From Zoroaster sp. YZ-2022 (Eukaryota; Echinodermata; Asteroidea; Forcipulatida; Zoroasteridae): a stretch of DNA of 64,000 bases. Position 1 is the stretch's first letter. The number at the start of each line of letters is the position of its first letter. Both the position numbers and the translations under genes were made by a program. Shown piece after piece: positions 10,127-24,500 of the stretch. Location of the stretch: positions 124,001-188,000 of the forward strand of contig CM055827.1 in assembly GCA_029582265.1 (NCBI GenBank), in the 5' to 3' direction. Below the pieces are notes generated by a model. It saw nothing but the letters and a program-made list of their open reading frames with translations, was not told the origin of the DNA and ran no database searches.

Positions 10127-12316
10127 TGGTCGGATTTTTCACCTCGAAAAAAAGGTGTCTCCGATTCGGTTCAAATTACACAGAATGAACCCGTGTCTGC
10201 AGAATACAGCCTGAGTTACAGCCTATTTGAACATAAGTTTTAAATTTGATAATTTGACCAATATTTCTTCATAAAATATTGATTTTCTTAAAAGTTGGAA
10301 GATAGGCGACCAAAATTACGAAAAATGGGTTCTAGGCACTTTATTACGTCTCCCCAGGAAGTATCAATCATTTTGAAAAATGTCAATTTTGACCAATTTG
10401 GAGAAAACGACAATGGAAAGCATTGTCGTTTTTCACCGAAAAAAATTGTCTCCGATCTCGGTTAAAAATTACACAGAATGAACCCTCTGTGTCTCAAGAA
10501 TACAGCCACCGAGTTAAGGAAATTATTTGGACAAGTTTAAAATTTTAAAAAAACCCCATATTTTTTCATAAAAATTGATTTTCTCAAAAGTTGGAAAAGA
10601 TAGGGACCAAAATTACGAAAATGGGTTCTAGGCACTCTATTACGTCTCCCCAGCAAGTATCAACTTCATTTTTAATGTGAATTTTAGAATAAATTTTGAA
10701 AAAACGACAAGGGTTTTTTCACCTCGAAAAAGAATTGTCTCCGATTCGGTTCAAAATTACACAGAATGAACCTCTGTGTCTGCAGAATACAGCCACCGAG
10801 TTACAGCCTATTTGGACAAGTTTAAAATTTTACAATTTGACCAATATTTCTTCATAAAATATTGATTTTCTTAAAAAGTTGGAAAGATAGGCGACTCAAA
10901 TTACGGAAAATGGGTTCTAGGCACTTTATTACGTCTCCCCAGGAAGTATCAATCATTTTGAAAAAATGTAAATTTTTGGCCAAATTTGGAGAAAACGAGA
11001 AGGGTTTTTTTTCACCTCGAAAAAGAATTGTCTCCGATTCGGTTCAAAATTACACAGAATGAACCTCTGTGTCTGCAGAATACAGCCACCGAGTTACAGC
11101 CTATTTGGACAAGTTTAAAATTGTACAATTTTACCCATATTTTTTCATTAAAAATTGATTTTCTCAAAAAGTTGGAAAGATAGGCGACTCAAATTACGAA
11201 AAATGAGTTCTAGGCACGCTATTACGTCTCCCAGCAAGTATCAATCATTTTTTTAAATGTCAATTTTAGGTTAAATTTGGAAAAAAAAGACAAGTATTGT
11301 CGTTTTTTTCACCTCGAAAAATGTTGTCTCCGATTCGGTTAGAAATTATACACGAACCTCTGTGTCTGCAGAATACAGCCAGCGAGTTACAGCCTTATTT
11401 GGACAAGTTAAAAATTTGACAATTTTACCCATATTTTTTCATAAAATATTGATTTTATAAAAAGTTGGAAAGTTAGGCGACTCAAATTACGACAAATGGG
11501 TTCTAGGCACTCTATTACGTCTGCCCAGCAAGTGTCAATCATTTTTGTTAAATGTAAATTTTAGGCCAAATTTGGAAAAAACGACAAGTAGTATTGTCGT
11601 TTTTTTTCACCCGAAAAAAAAAAATGTCTCCGATTCGGTTAAAAATTACACAGAATGAACCTGTGTGTCTGCAGAATACAGCCACCGTTACAGCCTATTT
11701 GGACAAGTTAAAAATTTGACAATTTGACCAATATTTCTTCATAAAATATTGAATTTCTTAAAAAGTTGGAAAGATAGGCGACTCAAATTACAACAAATGG
11801 GTTCTAGGCACTTTATTACGTCTCCCCAGGAATTATCAATCATTTTGAAAAAATGTAAATTTTTGACCAAATTTGGAGAAAACGACAATGGGAAAGCATT
11901 GTCGTTTTTTCACCTCGAAAAAAAATTGTCTCCGATTCGGTTCAAAATTACACAGAATGAACCTCTGTGTCTGCAGAATACAGCCACCGAGTTACAGCCT
12001 ATTTGGACAAGTTTAAAATTTTACAATTTTACCCATATTTTTAAAAATGATTTTTCTCAAAAGTTGGAAAAAGATAGGCGACTCAAATTACGAAAATGGG
12101 TTCTAGGCACTCTATTACGTCTCCCCAGCAAGTATCAATCATTTATTAAAAATGAATTTTAGAAAATTTGGAAAAACGACAAGGGTAAGTTGTCGTTTTT
12201 TTTCACTCGAAAAAAGTTGTCTGCGATTCGGTTCAAAATACACACAGACGAACCTGTGTGTCTGCAGAATACAGCCACCGAGTTACAGCATATTTGGACA
12301 AGTTTAAAATTTGACA
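10127..12316 (-). repeat. About 8 tandem units of about 295 bp, right arm of the palindrome
   Basis: The same unit as at 7520-10030 in reverse orientation, with marker GTCTGCAGAATACAGCC near 10195, 10780, 11080, 11370, 11670, 11970 and 12260 plus a decayed copy near 10500. Copies are better preserved than in the left arm. Many contain a small hairpin where CGACAATG and CATTGTCG face each other (for example 11882-11910). Confidence 0.85.
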
Positions 12317-14395
12317 ATATAAAATTAAAAAGTCAATTGTCGACGCTAGGATTCGAACCCGGACATACCAGCCTAGAATTGCCTATAATTGACAGCCCGG
12401 GACTAACCAAGCGCCATTTATCGTGTTGATATTTGCAGATGAATTTAATACTACTTAAATAACCGTGATTGCGTAACGATATAAAAATTAAAAGTCAATT
12501 GGCGTGATTCGAACCCAGACATACCAGCCTAGAATTGCCTGTACTGACAGCCCAGTGGACTAACGGCTTTCGCCATTTATCGTGTTGATATTTGCAGATG
12601 AATTTAATACTACTTAAATAAATCGTGATTACGTAACGATATAAAATTAAAAAGTCAATTGGCGCCGCTAGGTTTCGAACCCGTACGTACCAGCTTGAAC
12701 TGCCTGCAATTGACAGCCTAGTGGACTAACGGCTATTTATCCTTTTGGTATTTAAAATTGAATTTAATACTAAAATAAATCGTGATTGCGTAACGATATA
12801 AATAAAAAAGTCAATTGTCGCCGCTAGGATTCGAACTCGACGTACCAGCCGCCTGGAACTGCATGCAATTGACAGCCCAGTGGACTAACGGCTTGCGCCA
12901 TTTATCCTGTTGATATTTGCAGATGAATTTAATACTTAAATAAATCGTGATTGCGTAACGATATAAAATTAAAAGTCAATTGGCGCCGCCAGGGATTCGA
13001 ACCCGAACGTACCAGCCTAGAATTGCCTGTAATTGACAGCCCAGTGGACTAACGGCTTGCGCTATTTATCCTGTTGGTATTTGCAGATGAATTTACTACT
13101 GAAATAAATCGTTATTGTGTAACGATGTAAAATTAAAAGTCTATTGGCGCCGCTAGGATTCGACCCTGACGTACCAGCTCTAGAATTGCCTGAATTGACA
13201 GCCCAGTGGGACTAACGGCTTGCGCTTACTTATCCTGTTGATATTTGCAGATGAATTTAATACTACTTAAATAAATCGTGATTGCGTAACGACATAAAAT
13301 TAAAAGTCCATCGGCGCCGATAGGATTCGAACCCGTACGTACCAGCTTGAACCGCCTGTACCGACAGCCTAGTGGACTAACGGCTGGCGCCATTTATCCT
13401 GTTGGTATTTGAAGGAATTTAATACTACTTAAATAAATCGTGATTGCGTAACGATATAAAATTAAAAGTCAATTGTCGCCGCTAGTATTCGAACCCGGAC
13501 GTACCAGCCTGAACCATGCAATTGACAGCCCAGGACTAACGGCTTGCGCCATTTATCATGTTGGTATTTGCAGTTGAATTTAATACTTAAATAAATCGTG
13601 ATTGCGTAACGATATAAAATTAAAAAGTCAATTGTCGCCGCCTAGGATTCGAACCCGACGTAGCAGCCTGAACTGTATGCACCGACAGCGCAGTGGACTA
13701 ACGATTTGCGCCATTTATCCTATTGGTATTTGAAGTTGAATTTAATCTACTTAAATAAATCGTGATTGCGTAACGATATAAAATTAAATTCAATCGGCGC
13801 CGATAGGATTCGAACCCGTACGTACCAGCTTGGAACTGCTCTGTACTGACAGCATTAGTGGACTAACGGCTTGCGCCATTTATCCTGTTGGTATGTGCAG
13901 TTAAATTTAATACTACTTATATAAATCGAGATTGCGTAATCGATATAAAAATTAAAAGTCAATTGGCGCTGCTCGTATTCGAAGCCAGTTGGCCAGCAAT
14001 TGATCACAGCAGCAGACTAGCGGCATGCGCCACGAATCCTGTTGGTGTTTGAGTTTAATTTAATACTACTTAAAAATCGTGATTGCGCAAATCATAAAAT
14101 AATAAAAGATATTGTCGCCCTGGGATTCGGACCCAGTTAGCCTAGAATTGAACACACCAGCGGGACATCCGGCTTGCGCCACTAATGCTGTTGGTACTAG
14201 GAGTTGAAATAAATACTACTTAATTAAATCGTGATTGCAAACCCATATAAAATAAAATGTTAATTGGTGCCTGGAATTCGAACCAGGTTAGTCTGCACCG
14301 TAACCCAGGTACAATGGCTTACGCCACCAAACCAACAATTTTAGTTGCATATTACTTAAATAATCCACATGATTGCACAACCATAATTTTTTTAA
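12317..14395 (-). repeat. tRNA-like tandem array, right arm, about 12-13 units
   Basis: Minus-oriented copies of the tRNA-like unit of about 168 bp, with GGATTCGAACCC and ACGGCTTGCGCCATTTATC. The first seven units mirror the left array in order. Later units (from about 13.5 kb) have no left partner; those after 13.95 kb diverge progressively, and the last at about 14.26-14.33 kb is barely recognisable. That is the usual decay at the edge of a tandem array. Confidence 0.85.
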
Positions 14396-14431
14396 ATGAA
14401 AAAGAAAAGCGACGGTATTGGGATTGGAACC

Positions 14432-15515
<1,084 letters not shown>

Positions 15516-15517
15516 GA

Positions 15518-18500
15518 AAAAAAAAATACGGGCCATAACTCAGGGTAGACAGCCTATATTGTTGTGATTAAAACACAAATACGAATGAAATTATTTCTAG
15601 CGACGGTTATAACTTTAAAAGTTTTTAAGGGAGGCCGACAAATTTATATCCAAATTAAAGCTTAGGTTCTCCTCTTTTAGGAAATCACATGACTTTTACA
15701 TTTAGACAATTTCTTCATACCTTAAACGGACTACATGCACACTTAGTCCTCCGAAAAATACGGTCAATATACGGGCCATAACTCAGGGTAAACAGCCTAT
15801 ATTGTTGTGATTAAAACACAAATACGAATGAAATTATTTCTAGCGACGGTTATAACTTTAAAAGTTTTTAAGGAGGCTGACAAATTTATATCCAAATTAA
15901 AGCTTAGGTTCTCCTTTTCAGGAAATCACATGACTTTTACATTTATTCAATTTCTTCATACATTAATCGGCCTCCATTCACACTTAGCTGTCCGTAAAAT
16001 ACTGTCAAAATACGGGCCATAACTCAGGGTAAACAGCTCCTGACATTGTTGTGATTAAAACACAAATACGAATGAAATTATTTCTAGCGAAGGTTATAAC
16101 TTTAAAAAGTTTTAAGAGGCCGACAAAATTTATATCCAAATTAAAGCTTAGGTTCTCCTTTAGGAAATCACATGACTTTTTACATTTAGACAATTTCTTC
16201 ATACCTTAATCGGCCTCCATGCACACTTAACCCCCTCCGTAAAATACTGTCAAAATACGGGCCATAACTCAGGGTAGACAGCCCATATTGTTGTGATTAA
16301 AACACAAATACGAATGAAATTATTTCTAGCGACGGTTATAACTTTAAAAGTTTTTAAGGAGGCCGACAAATTTATATCCAAATTAAAGCTTAGGTTCTCC
16401 CTTTAGAAATCACATGACTTTTACATTTAGACAATTTCTTCATACCTAAATGGCCTCCATGCACACTGAGCCCTCCGTAAAATACTGTCAAAATACGCGC
16501 CATAACTCAGGGTAGAAATTCAAAATTGTTGTGATTAAAACACAAATACGAATGAAATTATATCTAGCGACGGGTATAACTTTTAAAGTTTTTAAGGAGG
16601 CTGACAAATTTATATCCAAATTAAAGCTTAGGGTTCTCCTCTTCAGGAAATCACATGACTTTTACATTTAGACAATTTCTTCATACTCAAACGGCCTCCA
16701 TGCACACTTAGCCCTCCAAAATACGGTCAAAATACGGGCCATAACTCAGGGTAAACAGCCTGACATTGTTGTGATTAAAACACAAACACGAATGAAATTA
16801 TCTCTAGCGACGGCTATAACTTAAAAGTTTTAAGGGAGGCCGACAAATTTATATCCAAATTAAAGCTTAGGTTCTCCTCTTTTAGGAAATCACATGACTT
16901 TTACATTTAGACAATTTCTTCATACCTTAAACGGCCTCCATGCACACTTTTCCCCTCCGTAAAATAATGTCAAAATACGGGCCATAACTCAGGGTAAACA
17001 CCCGACATTGCTGTGATTAAACACAAATACGAAATGAAATTATTTCTATGCGACGGTTATAACTTTAAAGGTTTTAAGGGAGGCCGACAAATTTATATCC
17101 AAATTAAAGCTTAGGTTCTCCTCTTTAGGAAATCACATGACTTTTACATTTAGACAATTTCTTCATACCTTAAACGGCCTCCATGCACACTTAGCCCGCC
17201 GTAAAATACGGTCAATATACGGGCCATAACTCAGGGTAGACAGCTCATATTGTTGTGATTAAAACACAAATACGAATGAAATTATAACTAGCGACGGTTA
17301 TAACTATAAAAGGAATAAAGGTAGGCCGAAAAATAAAAATCCAAATTAAAGCTTAGGATCTCCTCATTTATTAAATCACATGACTTTACATTCAGACAAT
17401 TTCTTCATACCTTAAATGGCCTCTATGCACACTTAGTCCGCCGTAAAATACTGTCAAAATACGGGCCATCACTCAGGGTAGACAGCCTATATTGTTGTGA
17501 TTAAAACACAAATACGAATGAAATTATTTCTAGCGACAGTTATAACTTTAAAAGTTTTTAAGGGAGGCCGACAAATTTATATCCAAATTAAAGCTTAGGT
17601 TCTCCTCTTTCAGGAAATCACATGACTTTTACATTTAGATAATTTCTTCATACCTTACATGGCCTCCATGCACACTGAGCCCTCCGCAAAATACTGTCAA
17701 AATACGGGCCATAACTCAGGGTAGACAGTCAAAATACGGGCCATAACTCAGGGTAGACAGCCTATATTGTTGTGATTAAAACACAAATACGAATGAAATT
17801 ATTTCTAGCGACGGCTATAACTTTAAAAGTTTTTAAGGGAGGCCGACAAATTTATATCCAAATTAAAGCTTAGGTTCTCCTCTTTCAGGAAATCACATGA
17901 CCTTTACATTTAGACAATTTCTTCATACCTTAAACGGCCTCCATGCACACTTATCCCTCCGTAAAATACTGTCAAAATACGGGCCATAACTCAGGGTAGA
18001 CAGCCTATATTGTTGTGATTAAAACACAAATACGAATGAAATTATTTCTAGCGACGGGTATAACTATAAAAGTTTTTAAAGGAGGCCGACAAATTTATAT
18101 CCAAATTAAAGCTTAGGTTCTCCCCTTTTCAGGAAATCACATGACTTTTACATTTAGACAATTTCTTCATACCTTAAACGGCCTCCATGCACACTTAGCC
18201 CGCCGTAAAATACTGTCAAAATACGGGCCATAACTCAGGGTAGACAGCCTATAATTGTTGTGATTAAAACACAAATACGAATGAAATTATTTCTAGCGAC
18301 GGGTATAACTTTAAAAGTTTTTAAGGGAGGCCGACAAATTTATATCCAAATTAAAGCTTAGGTTCTCCTCTTTCAGGAAATCACATGACTTTTACATTTA
18401 GACAATTTCTTCATACCTTAAACGGCCTCCATGCACACTTAGCCCGCCGTAAAATACTGTCAAAATACGGGCCATAACTCAGGGTAGACAGCCTATATTG

Positions 18501-21500
18501 TTGTGATTAAAACACAAATACGAATGAAATTATTTCTAGTGACGGGTATAATTTAAAAAGTTTTTAAGGGAGGCCGACAAATTTATATCCAAATTAAAGC
18601 TTAGGTTCTCCTCTTTCAGGAAATCACATGACTTTTACATTTAGACAATTTCTTCATACCTTAAACGGCCTCCATGCACACTTATCCCTCCGTAAAATAC
18701 TGTCAAAATACGGGCCATAACTCAGGGTAGACAGCCTATATTGTTGTGATTAAAACACAAATACGAATGAAATTATTTCTAGCGACGGGTATAACTTTAA
18801 ATGTGTTTAAGAGAGGCTGACAAATTTATATCCAAATTAAAGCTTAGGTTCTCCTCTTTCAGGAAATCACATGACTTTTACATTTAGACAATTTCTTCAT
18901 ACCTTAAACGGCCTCCATGCACACTTAGCCCTCCGTAAAATACTGTCAAAATACGGGCCATAACTCAGGGTAGACAGCCTATATTGTTGTGATTAAAACA
19001 CAAATACGAATGAAATTATTTCTAGCGACGGGTATAACTTTAAAAGTTTTAAGGAGGACGACAAATTTATATCCAAATTAAAGCTTAGGTTCTCCTCTTT
19101 CAGGAAATCACATGACTTTTACATTTAGACAATTTCTTCATACCTTAAACGGCCTCCATGCACACTTAGCCCTCCGTAAAATACTGTCAAAATACGGGCC
19201 ATAACTCAGGGTAGACAGCCTATATTGTTGTGATTAAAACACAAATACGAATGAAATTATTTCTAGCGACGGGTATAACTTTAAAAGTTTTTCATGGGAG
19301 GCCGACAAATTTATATCCAAATTAAAGCTTAGGTTCTCTCTTTCAGGAAATCACATGACTTTTACATTTAGACAATTTCTTCATACCTTAAACGGCCTCC
19401 ATGCACACTTAGCCCTCCGTAAAATACTGTCAAAATACGGGCCATAACTCAGGGTAGACAGCCTATATTGTTGTGATTAAAACACAAATACGAATGAAAT
19501 TATTTCTAGCGACGGGTATAACTTTAAAAGTTTTTAAGGGAGGCCGACAAATTTATATCCAAATTAAAGCTTAGGTTCTCCTCTTTCAGGAAATCACATG
19601 ACTTTTACATTTAGACAATTTCTTCATACCTTAAACGGCCTCCATGCACACTTAGCCCGCCGTAAAATACTGTCAAAATACGGGCCATAACTCAGGGTAG
19701 ACAGCCTATATTGTTGTGATTAAAACACAAATACGAATGAAATTATTTCTAGCGACGGGTATAACTTTAAAAGTTTTTAAGGGCGGCCGACAAATTTATA
19801 TCCAAATTAAAGCATAGGTTCTCCTCTCTCAGGAAATCACATGACTTTTACATTTAGACAATTTCTTCATACCTTAAACGGCCTCCATGCACACTTATCC
19901 CTCCGTAAAATACTGTCAAAATACGGGCCATAACTCAGGGTAGACAGCCTATATTGTTGTGATTAAAACACAAATACGAATGAAATTATTTCTAGCGACG
20001 GGTATAACTTTAAAAGTTTTTAAGGAGGCCGACAAATTTATATCCAAATTAAAGCTTAGGTTCTCCTCTTTCAGGAAATCACATGACTTTTACATTTAGA
20101 CAATTTCTTCATACCTTAAACGGCCTCCATGCACACTTAGCCCGCCGTAAAATACTGTCAAAATACGGGCCATAACTCAGGGTAGACAGCCTATATTGTT
20201 GTGATTAAAACACAAATACGAATGAAATTATTTCTAGCGACGGGTATAACTTTAAAAGTTTTTAAAGGAGGCCGACAAATTTATATCCAAATTAAAGCTT
20301 AGGTTCTCCTCTTTCAGGAAATCACATGACTTTTACATTTAGACAATTTCTTCATACCTTAAACGGCCTCCATGCACACTTAGCCCTCCGTAAAATACTG
20401 TCAAAATACGGGCCATAACTCAGGGTAGACAGCCTATATTGTTGTGATTAAAACACAAATACGAATGAAATTATTTCTAGCGACGGGTATAACTTAAAAA
20501 TTTTTAAGGAGGCCGACAAATTTATATCCAAATTAAAGCTTAGGTTCTCCTCTTTCAGGAAATCACATGACTTTTACATTTAGACAATTTCTTCATACCT
20601 TAAACGGCCTCCATGCACACTTAGCCCGCCGTAAAATACTGTCAAAATACGGGCCATAACTCAGGGTAGACAGCCTATATTGTTGTGATTAAAACACAAA
20701 TACGAATGAAATTATTTCTAGCGACGGGTATAACTTAAAAGTTTTTAAAGGAGGCCGACAAATTTATATCCAAATTAAAGCTTAGGTTCTCCTCTTTCAG
20801 GAAATCACATGACTTTTACATTAAGACAATTTCTTCATACCTTAAACGGCCTCCATGCACACTTAGCCCGCCGTAAAATACTGTCAAAATACGGGCCATA
20901 ACTCAGGGTAGACAGCCTATATTGTTGTGATTAAAACACAAATACGAATGAAATTATTTCTAGCGACGGGTATAACTTTAAAAGTTTTTAAGGGAGGCCG
21001 ACAAATTTATATCCAAATTAAAGCTTAGGTTCTCCTACTTCAGGAAATCACATGACTTTTACATTTAGACAATTTCTTCATACCTTAAACGGCCTCCATG
21101 CACACTTAGCCCTCCGTAAAATACTGTCAAAATACGGGCCATAACTCAGGGTAGACAGCCTATATTGTTGTGATTAAAACACAAATACGAATGAAATTAT
21201 TTCTAGCGACGGGTATAACTTTAAAAGTTTTTAAGGAAGGCCGACAAATTTATATCCAAATTAAAGCTTAGGTTCTCCTCTTCAGGAAATCACATGACTT
21301 TTTACATTTAGACAATTTCTTCATACCTTAAACGGCCTCCATGCACACTTAGCCCGCCGTAAAATACTGTCAAAATACGGGCCATAACTCAGGGTAGACA
21401 GCCTATATTGTTGTGATTAAAACACAAATACGAATGAAATTATTTCTAGCGACGGGTATAACTTTAAAAGTTTTTAAGGTAGGCCGACAAATTTATATCC

Positions 21501-24500
21501 AAATTAAAGCTTAGGTTCTCCTCTTTCAGGAAATCACATGACTTTTACATTTAGACAATTTCTTCATACCTTAAACGGCCTCCATGCACACTTATCCCTC
21601 CGTAAAATACTGTCAAAATACGGGCCATAACTCAGGGTAGACAGCCTATATTGTTGTGATTAAAACACAAATACGAATGAAATTATTTCTAGCGACGGGT
21701 ATAACTTTAAAAGTTTTTAAGGGAGGCCGACAAATTTATATCCAAATTAAAGCTTAGGTTCTCCTCTTTTGAGGAAATCACATGACTTTTACATTTAGAC
21801 AATTTCTTCATACCTTAAACGGCCTCCATGCACACTTATCCCTCCGTAAAATACTGTCAAAATACGGGCCATAACTCAGGGTAGACAGCCTATATTGTTG
21901 TGATTAAAACACAAATACGAATGAAATTATTTCTAGCGACGGGTATAACTTTAAAGGTTTTTAGGGAGGCCGACAAATTTATATCCAAATTAAAGCTTAG
22001 GTTCTCCTCTTTCAGGAAATCACATGACTTTTACATTTAGACAATTTCTTCATACCTTAAACGGCCTCCATGCACACTTAGCCTCCGTAAAATACTGTCA
22101 AAATACGGGCCATAACTCAGGGTAGACAGCCTATATTGTTGTGATTAAAACACAAATACGAATGAAATTATTTCTAGCGACGGGTATAACTTTAAAAGTT
22201 TTTAAAGGAGGCCGACAAATTTATATCCAAATTAAAGCTTAGGTTCTCCTCTTTCAGGAAATCACATGACTTTTACATTTAGACAATTTCTTCATACCTT
22301 AAACGGCCTCCATGCACACTTAGCCCTCCGTAAAATACTGTCAAAATACGGGCCATAACTCAGGGTAGACAGCCTATATTGTTGTGATTAAAACACAAAT
22401 ACGAATGAAATTATTTCTAGCGACGGGTATAACTTTAAAATTTTTAAGGGAGGCCGACAAATTTATATCCAAATTAAAGCTTAGGTTCTCCTCTTTCAGG
22501 AAATCACATGACTTTTACATTTAGACAATTTCTTCATACCTTAAACGGCCTCCATGCACACTTAGCCCGCCGTAAAATACTGTCAAAATACGGGCCATAA
22601 CTCAGGGTAGACAGCCTATATTGTTGTGATTAAAACACAAATACGAAAGAAATTATTTCTAGCGACGGTTATAACTTTAAAAGGTTTTAAGGGAGGCCGA
22701 CAAATTTATATCCAAATTAAAGCTTAGGTTCTCCTCTTTCAGGAAATCACATGACTTTTACATTTAGACAATTTCTTCATACCTTAAACGGCCTCCATGC
22801 ACACTTAGCCCGCCGTAAAATACTGTCAAAATACGGGCCATAACTCAGGGTAGACAGCCTATATTGTTGTGATTAAAACACAAATACGAATGAAATTATT
22901 TCTAGCGACGGGTATAACTTTAAAAGTTTTTAAAGGAGGCCGACAAATTTATATCCAAATTAAAGCTTAGGTTCTCCTCTTCAGGAAATCACATGACTTT
23001 TACATTTAGACAATTTCTTCATACCTTAAACGGCCTCCATGCACACTTAGCCCTCCGTAAAATACTGTCAAAATACGGGCCATAACTCAGGGTAGACAGC
23101 CTATATTGTTGTGATTAAAACACAAATACGAATGAAATTATTTCTAGCGACGGGTATAACTTTAAAAGTTTTTAGGAGAGGCCGACAAATTTATATCCAA
23201 ATTAAAGCTTAGGTTCTCCTCTTTCAGGAAATCACATGACTTTTACATTTAGACAATTTCTTCATACCTTAAACGGCCTCCATGCACACTTAGGCCTCCG
23301 TAAAATACTGTCAAAATACGGGCCATAACTCAGGGTAGACAGCCTATATTGTTGTGATTAAAACACAAATACGAATGAAATTATTTCTAGCGACGGGTAT
23401 AACTTTAAAATTTTTAAGGCAGGCCGACAAATTTATATCCAAATTAAAGCTTAGGTTCTCCTCTTTCAGGAAATCACATGACTTTTACATTTAGACAATT
23501 TCTTCATACCTTAAACGGCCTCCATGCACACTTAGCCCGCCGTAAAATACTGTCAAAATACGGGCCATAACTCAGGGTAGACAGCCTATATTGTTGTGAT
23601 TAAAACACAAATACGAATGAAATTATTTCTAGCGACGGGTATAACTTTAAAAGTTTTAAGGAGGCCGACAAATTTATATCCAAATTAAAGCTTAGGTTCT
23701 CCTCTTTCAGGAAATCACATGACTTTTACATTTAGACAATTTCTTCATACCTTAAACGGCCTCCATGCACACTTAGCCCGCCGTAAAATACTGTCAAAAT
23801 ACGGGCCATAACTCAGGGTAGACAGCCTATATTGTTGTGATTAAAACACAAATACGAATGAAATTATTTCTAGCGACGGGTATAACTTTAAAAGTTTTAA
23901 AGGAGGCCGACAAATTTATATCCAAATTAAAGCTTAGGTTCTCCTCTTTCAGGAAATCACATGACTTTTACATTTAGACAATTTCTTCATACCTTAAACG
24001 GCCTCCATGCACACTTAGCCCGCCGTAAAATACTGTCAAAATACGGGCCATAACTCAGGGTAGACAGCCTATATTGTTGTGATTAAAACACAAATACGAA
24101 TGAAATTATTTCTAGCGACGGGTATAACTTTAAAAGTTTTAAGGAGGCCGACAAATTTATATCCAAATTAAAGCTTAGGTTCTCCTCTTTCAGGAAATCA
24201 CATGACTTTACATTTAGACAATTTCTTCATACCTTAAACGGCCTCCATGCACACTTAGCCCTCCGTAAAATACTGTCAAAATACGGGCCATAACTCAGGG
24301 TAGACAGCCTATATTGTTGTGATTAAAACACAAATACGAATGAAATTATTTCTAGCGACGGGTATAACTTTAAAAGTTTTTAAGGAGGCCGACAAATTTA
24401 TATCCAAATTAAAGCTTAGGTTCTCCTCTTTTGAGGAAATCACATGACTTTTACATTTAGACAATTTCTTCATACCTTAAACGGCCTCCATGCACACTTA

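Noticed and set aside
9030..12429. Several 65-137-codon ORFs in the 300-bp repeats
   Set aside because: All are translations of the same repeat unit in either arm, with repeated peptide phrases and no consistent start or end.
5905..14395. Cluster of functional tRNA genes
   Set aside because: The acceptor ends pair over only about five bases, the anticodon stem has a mismatch and lacks U33, and units vary freely in the arms.
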